32,220 nucleotides of DNA from Bacteroidales bacterium (GTDB lineage: Bacteria > Bacteroidota > Bacteroidia > Bacteroidales > VadinHA17). The DNA lies in contig JANYJP010000051.1 of NCBI GenBank assembly GCA_025358455.1, forward strand, positions 1 through 32,220. The letters run 5' to 3'. The translations under genes were made by a program, and so were the position numbers. The notes beneath the pieces were generated by a model, which searched no databases, was not told where the DNA came from, and worked only from the letters and a program-made list of their open reading frames with translations. Positions 24,839-32,220 of the stretch are shown piece after piece (position 1 is the first letter of the stretch; every line of letters begins with the position of its first letter).

Positions 24839-25873
24839 TCAATATATTAACTTAAAACACATTGCGCCCGGAATAATGCCCGCTTTATCTTTAGATACAA
24901 ATTTTCCGTTATTCTTATAAAATAATACGTAGCCCTGCTGTACAAAATCGACTGCATCGGTAACAATTATGTCACTGTTGATAGGGTTAATTGCAATTTT
25001 ATAAAAATATGCATTTGATTCAGGAATGAGTGGAGAATAAGCTAAGTCAACTGAGTTGACATTCAATTGAAAGACCCCCTTGTCGAGATAGTAAAGAGTC
25101 AGCCCGGCACCATCAATTGCAAGCGATGTAGGAGAATTCTGAAGTGTTGGAAATGCAAATTTTTTCTCTACATGATTTGTTCCGGGATAAATTACATCCA
25201 ATTCTGCAACGTTTTGTCTTGCCCAACCGCCATTACAAAGTACCCATATTCTTCTGTTAACATCCATAACCATGCTTTCAGGTTCCGCACCAACTTCTAT
25301 AGAATCAATAACCCTGTCATTTAATGTATTAATGACCATAACCTCTTTACCTCCCATCCAACTTGAAACATACGCGTTAAGCCCTGATACAACAATCGAT
25401 TCAGATGATCGCCTCAGGTTTATATAACCGGAGATCAAATTACTTGAAAGGTTTATTATTGTTACCGAATCTGAATATAGACTTGTAACATAGGCCTTGT
25501 TATCATTTATGATTCTCATGTTCCGTGGTGAGTTTAGCCCTGTAATTGTTGCTTTTGACACAAGAGTGGCCTGATCCACGACTTCGATTTTTCCCGAATT
25601 ATTTACTAAAATATATGCTTTATCAGAATAAATAATCATTGAATTAGGTACATCCCCGAGATGCCTTCCATTTATATTAAAGAACAAGTCATTAAATATT
25701 TTAGTAGAATCATAGGAATAAAAGGAAACAGTCCCGTTTCCGCCTCTGAAGTTTCCTTCATTAAGTATGTAAACTCCCCCTCCGAACGTGTGGTCTGCAA
25801 TCGGAATGACTGGTATCTTAGTACATGAAATAAGTAATGATAATAACACTACAGTATTTAATAAATTCTTCAT
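24839..25873 (-). CDS. btuG: YncE/BtuG-like beta-propeller surface lipoprotein
   Basis: 344 aa. Lipoprotein signal with LLISC at about 13-17. The rest is a seven-bladed beta-propeller pattern of repeating units: YILNEGNFRGGNGTVSFYSY, KAYILVNNSGKIEVVDQATL, KAYVTSLYSDSVTIINLSS, NAYVSSWMGGKEVMVINTLN, RIWVLCNGGW and others. Bacteroides BtuG is a propeller lipoprotein that sits on BtuB and captures cobalamin with extreme affinity. The same fold here, 7 nt after btuB and under a B12 riboswitch, supports that role. The name is by context and fold, not by residue-level proof. Confidence 0.8.
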   Translation of the reverse strand: MKNLLNTVVLLSLLISCTKIPVIPIADHTFGGGVYILNEGNFRGGNGTVSFYSYDSTKIFNDLFFNINGRHLGDVPNSMIIYSDKAYILVNNSGKIEVVDQATLVSKATITGLNSPRNMRIINDNKAYVTSLYSDSVTIINLSSNLISGYINLRRSSESIVVSGLNAYVSSWMGGKEVMVINTLNDRVIDSIEVGAEPESMVMDVNRRIWVLCNGGWARQNVAELDVIYPGTNHVEKKFAFPTLQNSPTSLAIDGAGLTLYYLDKGVFQLNVNSVDLAYSPLIPESNAYFYKIAINPINSDIIVTDAVDFVQQGYVLFYKNNGKFVSKDKAGIIPGAMCFKLIY

Positions 25874-25880
25874 TTTCTTG

Positions 25881-27797
25881 CTATTTAGATAGTTGAATTA
25901 AAATCTTTATAAAAAAGGAACGTCCTGGTAATGGGTAGAAGGCAATTGTCTGATAAGTAACATCAAAAAGATTGTCTATACTAAAATTAAAATCGATAAT
26001 ATTCTCTTTGCGTTTAATCCTTATGCCGGTTGTTACACTATTAATAAAATAACCCGGAAGATAGCTTGTATTATCCACCGTAATAAATCTTCTTCCTGTC
26101 AAATTTGCCATCCAGGAAGAATATAAATTTTTATAGTTGATACGGAATAAGGTATTTGCCTGATGCCCGGGAATATACATAAGTTGTTTTCCGTTATAAA
26201 CACTATTTCTTTCAGATGAACTTACATTCGTTGCCCTGGTAAATGAATAACCTGCACGAAAGGATGAAGTAACACTATTAATTTTGTAATTAATTGATAA
26301 TGAAGACTCAATTCCCATTGAATTGACATTCTGAATATTATCAGCTGTCCAGTATGAAAACTCTCCCGGATGCCATTGGATCATATCTTTAATTGTATTC
26401 TTGAAAACCGACAGATCATAATTTAATGTCGTACGAGATGAAATTTCCGAATTCATCACATAAGAGAGCTCATAGATAAAAGCATATTCATTTTTCAAAT
26501 TTGGATTTCCGCCCGGGACCCAGAACATATCATTCATTGTAGGAATTTTGGAGTTTCTTGAAATGTTTGCTTTCAGAAAATATTCCTTTGACTCAATTAT
26601 CCTTAGTTGGGCTCCGGCAGAGAAATCAGGGAAAAGTAAATTATTCCTGTCAAGCATTTCTCTGATTAATATAGATGTGCCAAACCTTCCTGCCCTATTG
26701 TATTCAGCGGAAGCAGTAATATCCGCAATGTTACGGGTCATATTCTGGTCATAATTATTTGACTTAATGACATTAAACATTTCTGTCAGGAAAACTTTCA
26801 GCCTAACATTTTGACCGAGAAATTTGTCCATTCCGGTTTTCACTGTCAGCAAATCGGAAAGATTCCGCGATGCTATTGATGCAAGACGGTTTGTATAATT
26901 TAATCTGTTAAATTGCCAAGCTCCGGTTAAAAAGTATTTGATCTTCTCTTTATTAATGTCATAATTAAACATGACCCGTAGTGACTCATCAGATTGGTTT
27001 TCGCCAGAACCCTGCGATTCAGTAAGTAATGAAGAAGGAAGATTACGATACGCTGACTGGCACCATATTCTGCCTGATCCTGAAATATTTGATTTCCTGT
27101 AATAAAGTTCCTGGATAAATCCCTGCTGATGCACCTGGCTGTTTTTTCTTGTTTCCCAAACAGGTATGGCACTGATCTCCCTGTTCAGGTATCTGAAGTC
27201 ATTTTCCGATGATTGAAAAAATGCCTTGGTTACAGTCTGAAAATCAACTGTACCGCTCTTTAAAGCTAAATATCCCGAATATCTCCCAAAGCTTCCCATT
27301 CCGGGACTCAATGAAATACGAGTTTCTTTTTTCCATTCAGGCTTTGTTTGCAGATTGATGATACCCCCTATTCCTCCGCTATTCAGTGCCATTGATGCTC
27401 CTCCGTAATATATCTGGATGTCATCTATCATTCCGGCAGGTAATATGGAAAGATCGGACTGACCAAGCATAGGATGATCAATATTAATGCCATTCCATGC
27501 TATTTGTGTATGGCTTGCCCCGGTACCCCTGAAGGAAGGAGTTGCCGTACCTCCCATCCCATAGCTTTTAATAAATATTCCTGTATTTTCTGCAAGTAAC
27601 TCAGAAACAGTTCTATGGCTATAGTTTAGAAGAATGGAAGAATCAATGTTAGTTTTTTTAAAGCCCGCGGGTTCTTCCGAAACTTTTCTCCCGTTTATCA
27701 CAACCTCATTGATTTTAATAGTATCATACTGAAATGACAGTTGTCCATACACAGGCATGGTTATTAAAAAAACTATATATAATAAGGTATGTTTCAA
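25881..27797 (-). CDS. btuB: BtuB-like TonB-dependent outer-membrane cobalamin receptor
   Basis: 638 aa. The signal peptide ends at about residue 18 (PVYGQ). A TonB-box-like segment (IKINEVVINGRK) precedes the plug domain at about 30-150, with ENTGIFIKSYGMGGTATPSFRGTGASHTQI and GGASMALNSGGIGGIINL. The remainder is a 22-strand barrel ending FFIKILIQLSK. Size and plug match BtuB rather than the roughly 1000-residue SusC type. It is the first gene after the cobalamin riboswitch, 175 nt downstream of it, which makes B12 or a related corrinoid the likely ligand. Confidence 0.9.
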   Translation of the reverse strand: MKHTLLYIVFLITMPVYGQLSFQYDTIKINEVVINGRKVSEEPAGFKKTNIDSSILLNYSHRTVSELLAENTGIFIKSYGMGGTATPSFRGTGASHTQIAWNGINIDHPMLGQSDLSILPAGMIDDIQIYYGGASMALNSGGIGGIINLQTKPEWKKETRISLSPGMGSFGRYSGYLALKSGTVDFQTVTKAFFQSSENDFRYLNREISAIPVWETRKNSQVHQQGFIQELYYRKSNISGSGRIWCQSAYRNLPSSLLTESQGSGENQSDESLRVMFNYDINKEKIKYFLTGAWQFNRLNYTNRLASIASRNLSDLLTVKTGMDKFLGQNVRLKVFLTEMFNVIKSNNYDQNMTRNIADITASAEYNRAGRFGTSILIREMLDRNNLLFPDFSAGAQLRIIESKEYFLKANISRNSKIPTMNDMFWVPGGNPNLKNEYAFIYELSYVMNSEISSRTTLNYDLSVFKNTIKDMIQWHPGEFSYWTADNIQNVNSMGIESSLSINYKINSVTSSFRAGYSFTRATNVSSSERNSVYNGKQLMYIPGHQANTLFRINYKNLYSSWMANLTGRRFITVDNTSYLPGYFINSVTTGIRIKRKENIIDFNFSIDNLFDVTYQTIAFYPLPGRSFFIKILIQLSK

Positions 27798-27971
27798 TTT
27801 TTAATTAGTTCATCCACTGCAATGCAAAACCGTTAACATATTTATAGTTCAATAAAAACCAAATTATCAGATAACATCTCTGATATTCTTTGCCGGGTGG
27901 GAAATTAAAAGGTAGGAATCAGTATATGATTCGGCGCTTTTTTTCCCGAAAGCTTTGAATAGTAGCCTTGT

Positions 27972-28125
27972 ATGGCAGGTCTTCTGACTTATCCCGGTTT
28001 CATGAAGCCTTCCCATGACTCCTTAACGTCACAGTGGCAGGTATTTCATAAAGCCATCATCGTTAGAACGATCGGGCATCACAGCAGCGGGTACTGTTGC
28101 GGATTCTAACCGCATTCCCTTTTCA
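27972..28125 (-). promoter_or_regulatory. Cobalamin (B12) riboswitch
   Basis: Read on the minus strand, the conserved blocks of the AdoCbl-type riboswitch appear in order: GGGAATGCGGTTAGAATCCG, then CAACAGTACCCGCTGCTGTGA, the B12 box region TGCCACTGTGACG, GGGAAGG, and the 3' block AAGTCAGAAGACCTGCC. The aptamer ends 175 nt before btuB. No strong terminator hairpin is seen between them, so control is likely by translation initiation. It would shut the whole btuBGFCD-type operon when cobalamin is plentiful. Confidence 0.95.
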
Positions 28126-28150
28126 TTACAATGATTTTATTTCATTGTAA
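28126..28150 (-). repeat. Perfect 9-bp hairpin at the 5' end of the riboswitch transcript
   Basis: TTACAATGA (28126-28134) and TCATTGTAA (28142-28150) are perfect inverted complements around a 7-nt AT-rich loop. The hairpin begins within about 10 nt of the predicted transcription start and directly precedes the aptamer. It could protect the 5' end of the mRNA or be an operator; both are inferences. Confidence 0.6.
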
Positions 28151-28163
28151 CACCAAAACATAA

Positions 28164-28196
28164 CAAAGATAAATGAATTTTTATAACGAATTCAAT
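28164..28196 (-). promoter_or_regulatory. Promoter of the B12 uptake operon
   Basis: On the minus strand ATTG (28193-28196) is followed after 21 nt by TATCTTTG (28164-28171), an exact TAnnTTTG -7 element. Transcription would begin near 28157, just upstream of the hairpin and riboswitch. Confidence 0.55.
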
Positions 28197-28266
28197 TTGA
28201 TTTGTTTCAGATATCAACATTTATTAACACTGTTCAGGAAATAGACGCGACTTTTGCCTGCATTTT

Positions 28267-30918
28267 TCATCTGATGTGTTTTAATATTTGTTCGCCTATT
28301 CCAATCCTGTATCCGGCTGAGGTAAAAAGAATATTCCCGTCTTTATCCGCCATAACAGCAAACGGCAATCTAAGTTCAGGAACTGGATTTATCTTCACTG
28401 AATTTTTGAAAAGAGCCATCTGATCATCCTGTCCAAACCAGGTATTGACCGGGAGTCCTTTTAAACTTTCAGGATTATATGTGGAACTGCTCTGAGTTGA
28501 GGCAGACAGAAATATGAAATATCCGCCCCATGCATCAAGTTCATTTCTGAGAAGAGGAAGGTCATTAAAAATATGTTTTGAGGGTTCCTTCTCAGGATCA
28601 ATCCAAATGATTACAACTCCTTTTTTTATGAGATTCTGTAGCGAAAGGCCGTTACCTGTCCTTTTATTATTTTTATCAGGCAGATCTGCAAAATTCCTAA
28701 GATTAATCTTACCTGCAATCTTATTTTCAGTAATATCTTTTCTAAGTTTAATATTAAGAGTTTTATGCTCATTCCCTGTAAGATTGAAGAAAGTGATACC
28801 AGATAATATTTTACTGTCATTTAATCTGTTGCCTGTAACCAGCATATAACTTCCGGGAGGCAAAGGAAGCTCTTCTTTGAAATCACTTACCTTTTTATTG
28901 AAATCATACTCAAGAGTGTTATACCTTCCATTTTCAAATCGCGCAATTGTAAAATGAATGTAATACTCCGGTACTGGTTTTGTATCAGAAGATTGCAGTT
29001 TCAGAAATCCTTTCTCACTGACTGGATACTTTTGATCTGCAAAATAGACGTCATTCCAGGAGTCATTCAGATAATACTGAGGCACATTTCTTCCCGGCTC
29101 GAGCCTGGACGGAATTCCAAGGCTTCTGCAAATTGCCACAAAGCAGATTGAACGAGAAACGGCATCTGAAACCTTAAGTTCATTAACGCCTCTGGGTGTT
29201 ATTGGAGTATTATAATAGTTTTCATCATCGGCAATTTTAATGTTCTCATTAAGATAAGCGGCAATTATGGAAGGATCACCAGATGCCTTTTCCATTAATT
29301 GAGATGAAAGCTTCTTTCTGAAATAACCACGCCATGATACTAACATTTCATTTGCAATCCGGGGGTTAAGAACATAATCCAGAAACAGCTTCTCCCCTTT
29401 TTCTCCCTTCAGACCAACAGATTTGAAACTGTTTCGCAAATGATCTGCAAGTACATCTTCCTTTATATCACGAAGGTCCTTGTCGGGAAGCATTTCAAGT
29501 AATGAAAGAGCCAGATCTTTTAATGAATCAGGGGTATTTACCAGAAAATTTCTGATTTCAATATAGTTCCCCATGCTCCTTTTAATACAATCTGTTGTTT
29601 TTAACGTATCGATGTTTAGTTTTTGAGCGAAAGCGGTTGATTCAGAAGGTTTCATCCATGAATCAATATATTTCTGGCGGATGTTATTCTCATCACTTAT
29701 TCTTCCGGAGTTCTGATCATTCAATTCTGCAGATGGAACAGGAAGAGGTGATCGCACGATTGGAACATTCAGATCGAGATCAATGCTATATTCGTCTTCA
29801 GCTTTACGGTTAAGCTTCAACACTAAAGTATCTGTTTCGCTGACTGATATTTTTTTATAATCAAAATGATCATTCTCTGAAGCCCAGATTAACAGATCGC
29901 CCAGTCCGGTCTCGAATTGGCTGATTCCTGACTTATCGGTTCTAATAATGGCGAGGGGATAGAATTCAGCATAATTATATAACTGATATTCAACCTTTGC
30001 ATCATAAACCGGTTGCCCATCTATATCCAGCACTTTCACAAAAATTCTCTTTGTTACAGCGTATTTGGAAAGGTTATTGACATCAGTGAAATTCTTATAA
30101 CGATTTATTGAGTTTTCTTCGCCAAAAGGAGCACCAAAAGATTTTGTATTGACAAGCATGGCTCTTCTTGCAGGTTCGGTGAACCATCCACGATCCAGAA
30201 CGGGTTCCGGTTCACAGGCTCCCATATAAAACCACTCCCCATTATACCATATTTCAACCCAGGCGTGGTTATCGTCACTGTGTGCCCAACGAGGAGTATA
30301 TACCTGACGGGCAGGAATTCCTGCAGTTCTGAGGGCAGCTACAGTAAAGGTTGATTCTTCTCCGCATCTTCCTCTTCCTGAAAGAATTGTGCTCATTGGA
30401 GCTGATGTTCTTATATCTGCAGGCTGATAACTCACCTTTTCATGGCACCAATGATTAATCTCCAAAGCTGCTTGCTTTATGTCCAATCCTCTGATTCTTT
30501 CAAGAATCTCATCATAATAGACTATCCGGAATGAATCAAGATTTTCATTGTTTATCCTGTACGGAAGAACATAGTGTAGAAAAATATCTTCCGGGATATC
30601 TTTTCCCCATGATGTTTCAGATTTTGCAAGCAAAGCAATATCTGCATTTGCCAGAAAAAACTCACCATCGTAGTCAGCCAGGTCGCTTAATGGCATGAAT
30701 GCGTAAAGAAATTTCAGAGCTTCGGTTTGCGTGTCGGTAAGTTCGTCATTAAAAACCTGGAACAAATCCGTATCCCTGTTGCCGGCAAGTTGCATTCTGT
30801 AATCAAATGACTTTTCAACTGTTTTAATGTAGTCTTTATCAGTTATCAGATGCTTACCGCTACAACCAGAGCTAAGTGCCATTATTAGCGCCACCAAAAA
30901 TTTTAGAAATTTCTCCAT
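28267..30918 (-). CDS. Large lipoprotein with active and degenerate transglutaminase-like domains and thioredoxin-like C-terminus
   Basis: 883 aa. Lipobox ALSSGC with C19. The first transglutaminase-like domain (about 140-260) has Cys185 in GRGRCGEES, His218 in DDNHAW and acidic residues in ACEPEP, so the protease-like centre is intact. A middle part contains a beta-sandwich (KVEYQLYNYAEFYPLAIIRTDKSG). At about 550-640 a second region (SRSICFVAICRSLGIPSRLEPGRNV) aligns with the first around VAALRTAGIPAR but lacks the Cys. The last 130 residues resemble a thioredoxin/peroxiredoxin fold without CxxC (GVVIIWIDPEKEPSKHI, LPFAVMADKDGNILF). A secreted peptidase or amidase role is plausible. It follows a LacI regulator by 12 nt and is likely controlled by it. 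Confidence 0.8.
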   Translation of the reverse strand: MEKFLKFLVALIMALSSGCSGKHLITDKDYIKTVEKSFDYRMQLAGNRDTDLFQVFNDELTDTQTEALKFLYAFMPLSDLADYDGEFFLANADIALLAKSETSWGKDIPEDIFLHYVLPYRINNENLDSFRIVYYDEILERIRGLDIKQAALEINHWCHEKVSYQPADIRTSAPMSTILSGRGRCGEESTFTVAALRTAGIPARQVYTPRWAHSDDNHAWVEIWYNGEWFYMGACEPEPVLDRGWFTEPARRAMLVNTKSFGAPFGEENSINRYKNFTDVNNLSKYAVTKRIFVKVLDIDGQPVYDAKVEYQLYNYAEFYPLAIIRTDKSGISQFETGLGDLLIWASENDHFDYKKISVSETDTLVLKLNRKAEDEYSIDLDLNVPIVRSPLPVPSAELNDQNSGRISDENNIRQKYIDSWMKPSESTAFAQKLNIDTLKTTDCIKRSMGNYIEIRNFLVNTPDSLKDLALSLLEMLPDKDLRDIKEDVLADHLRNSFKSVGLKGEKGEKLFLDYVLNPRIANEMLVSWRGYFRKKLSSQLMEKASGDPSIIAAYLNENIKIADDENYYNTPITPRGVNELKVSDAVSRSICFVAICRSLGIPSRLEPGRNVPQYYLNDSWNDVYFADQKYPVSEKGFLKLQSSDTKPVPEYYIHFTIARFENGRYNTLEYDFNKKVSDFKEELPLPPGSYMLVTGNRLNDSKILSGITFFNLTGNEHKTLNIKLRKDITENKIAGKINLRNFADLPDKNNKRTGNGLSLQNLIKKGVVIIWIDPEKEPSKHIFNDLPLLRNELDAWGGYFIFLSASTQSSSTYNPESLKGLPVNTWFGQDDQMALFKNSVKINPVPELRLPFAVMADKDGNILFTSAGYRIGIGEQILKHIR

Positions 30919-30930
30919 ATTAATCCATAA

Positions 30931-31965
30931 TTAAATGGTTCCGCAGGAACTTCTGACAATAAGTTCAGGAGATAAATTAATCTGTCTTTTAAATTTTCCT
31001 TTCCCGGAGTTCTTAACTTCTGACCATATCATGTTCGCAACTTTGATTGACATTCCCGAAAGAGGCTTTCTCAGGCAGGTTACAGGAGAAAACATAAGAT
31101 CAAAACCGGTACCTTCTTCCATCGATATAACAGCAATATCCTGTGGAACGCGCAATTTTTTCTTTCTAAGTAATGACATTATAGGATAGACAAGATTGGC
31201 GTTCATAACTATCATGGCATCTGCACGAAATGGCGGTCTTAGAAATTTTTCGAATTGCACCGGATCCAGCTCATCACCCGCGGATGGTTTATCAAGTTCA
31301 ACAACAACAGGTCTGTTGATACCAGGTTTAAGCCCAAGGGCATCAATAACATCCTGAATACAAGAAGGATATTCACGAATTGATTTACGATCAGATATAA
31401 TCAAAATATTTTTATATCCAAGTTTCTCGATATGGTTTACAACAAGCAAAGCCCCAGCTGCTGAATCGGTGCTAATAGTATTAAGGCGAAGAGTCTTTGT
31501 TGTTTTTTCCAGAAGAACGAAAGGGTAATCGGTCGTCCTAAGTGCTCTTATAGTGTTATCATCTGCCGCGTCGCCGAACAGAATAAGGCCACTATAGAAC
31601 TTTTTAAATGCTCCAATCAACCGGTCGTATCTCTGATCATCCGGATCCTTGGTAACAATCGAGAAACCAACGCCAATACTTGAAAATGCTTTTTGCAGAA
31701 AAGGCGTGATCTGAACAACAAAAGGGTCATTCAGCGACGGAACTATCATTCCCAGAACTCCGGGTTTTTCGTCAACAGGTGAAACCTCATTTTTTTCCTG
31801 AAGTGTATCAAAATAACCCATTTGCCGGGCAAGAGAAAGTACCTTTTCCTGGGTATCCTTACGGATCCCCTGCTGGTCGGCTTTATTATTTAACACGAGT
31901 GAAACTAACGTACCAGAAACACCTAGCCTGGCAGCTAAATCTTTATTCTTAAATTTTTTCCCCAT
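30931..31965 (-). CDS. LacI-family transcriptional regulator
   Basis: 344 aa. The N-terminal helix-turn-helix reads NKDLAARLGVSGTLVSLVLNNK, followed by a hinge (EKVLSLARQMGYF). The periplasmic-binding-like sensor domain spans about 65-340 with GMIVPSLNDPFVVQI, SGLILFGDAADDNTIRAL and PQDIAVISMEEG. The HTH deviates from the common TVSRVLN by reading TLVSLVLNN. The partner gene is the large transglutaminase-type lipoprotein 12 nt downstream, so the pair is likely one transcript. Such regulators usually sense sugars; no carbohydrate genes are in this window. The upstream region has only a weak promoter-like match (about 31990-32015). Confidence 0.92.
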   Translation of the reverse strand: MGKKFKNKDLAARLGVSGTLVSLVLNNKADQQGIRKDTQEKVLSLARQMGYFDTLQEKNEVSPVDEKPGVLGMIVPSLNDPFVVQITPFLQKAFSSIGVGFSIVTKDPDDQRYDRLIGAFKKFYSGLILFGDAADDNTIRALRTTDYPFVLLEKTTKTLRLNTISTDSAAGALLVVNHIEKLGYKNILIISDRKSIREYPSCIQDVIDALGLKPGINRPVVVELDKPSAGDELDPVQFEKFLRPPFRADAMIVMNANLVYPIMSLLRKKKLRVPQDIAVISMEEGTGFDLMFSPVTCLRKPLSGMSIKVANMIWSEVKNSGKGKFKRQINLSPELIVRSSCGTI

Positions 31966-32080
31966 TTCCCCTTAATATTGGATGTAATAAATTTAGTCTA
32001 TTTTTTGAATCTGCAACTTAATTTAATATTTTTTAACTTTTAAATTATTTAGGTAGGGAAAGGTCATGCCATGGCCTTGA

Positions 32081-32220
32081 ATCGAGTAGGAGGAAAATAA
32101 AGTAGTTTTCCTCCTACTTTATTTTCCGACCTCTCACACCACCGTACGTACGGATCACGTATACGGCGGTTCCTTAATACACAACTCTTACCTTTTCATA
32201 ATAATCCAGCAGGAAAACGT
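32081..32220 (-). mobile_element. Group II intron, 3' end (domains V and VI); body lies beyond the window
   Basis: On the minus strand a 34-nt domain V lies at 32171-32138. ACCGCCGTA pairs with TACGGTGGT, followed by the upper stem TACG/CGTA and the 2-nt CG bulge. Domain VI spans 32135-32084. Its lower helix GAG-AGG (32135-32130) pairs with CCT-A-CTC (32090-32084), leaving A at 32087 bulged as the expected branch point. A perfect 14-bp upper stem is formed by 32092-32105 and 32114-32127. The intron would end at 32081 with the consensus AT, six nt after the branch A. It is inserted 116 bp upstream of the LacI gene in the same orientation. Confidence 0.85.
32174..32220 (-). CDS. C-terminal end of the group II intron reverse transcriptase/maturase (partial)
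   Basis: The minus frame gives the last 14 residues VFLLDYYEKVRVVY and a TAA at 32174-32176, ending 2 nt before domain V. Intron-encoded reverse transcriptases commonly end just ahead of or near domain V. The residues visible are too few to prove the family; the call rests on position. Confidence 0.45.
   Translation of the reverse strand, partial: VFLLDYYEKVRVVY

Overview
The window looks like a chromosomal segment of a member of the Bacteroidota, probably near the Bacteroidales/Marinilabiliales. The grounds are a complete Bat-type operon, a TonB-dependent B12 locus with a YncE/BtuG-like surface lipoprotein, an Lnb-like DUF4105 protein, AT-rich leaders, and several promoters of the form TTTG-N19/20-TAnnTTTG. 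No rRNA is present, so placement is by gene content only.

Region 1 (1-7079, all minus) is a Bat aerotolerance-type operon read right to left: MoxR ATPase, a small secreted protein of unknown function, DUF58 protein, a BatD/DUF4381-like membrane protein, BatA, BatB, TPR protein BatC, and BatD cut by the window edge. Two junctions overlap by 4 nt. Region 2 (7080-7901) carries no gene. It holds a nest of degenerate repeats: 34-bp tandem units, three direct copies about 110 bp apart, and a composite inverted repeat with a perfect 23-bp core. Region 3 (7902-11074) has an Lnb-like lipoprotein N-acyltransferase, a secreted PHP-like protein, a site-2-protease-like M50 peptidase starting at TTG, a bidirectional terminator and tRNA-Arg(UCU).

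Region 4 (11075-15561, minus) is an AraC regulator followed by two overlapping aconitase-superfamily genes, each a natural LeuC+LeuD fusion; the second has altered active-site motifs. Region 5 (15562-16094) has no protein gene but holds a good candidate for an independently transcribed structured RNA of about 210 nt with its own promoter and a terminator-like 3' end. Region 6 (16095-21554) is a set of single genes: a BioG-type esterase whose nucleophile serine is alanine, a YihY/BrkB membrane protein, a ComB-family phosphatase, a family-2 glycosyltransferase and a TlpA-like thioredoxin.

Region 7 (21547-28200, minus) is a cobalamin uptake operon under a B12 riboswitch: BtuB, a BtuG-like beta-propeller lipoprotein, BtuF-like binding lipoprotein, BtuC-like permease and BtuD-like ATPase with an extra C-terminal domain. 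Region 8 (28267-31965, minus) pairs a LacI-family regulator with a large lipoprotein that has an active transglutaminase-like domain, a degenerate second copy and a thioredoxin-like end. The right edge (32081-32220, minus) is the 3' end of a group II intron: domains V and VI, the bulged branch-point A, and the last 14 codons of its probable reverse transcriptase.

The most promising leads are the structured RNA at 15692-15903, the AraC/twin-aconitase locus with a divergent active site, the Ser-to-Ala BioG, the repeat nest at 7273-7884 and the two competing hairpins in intron domain VI.
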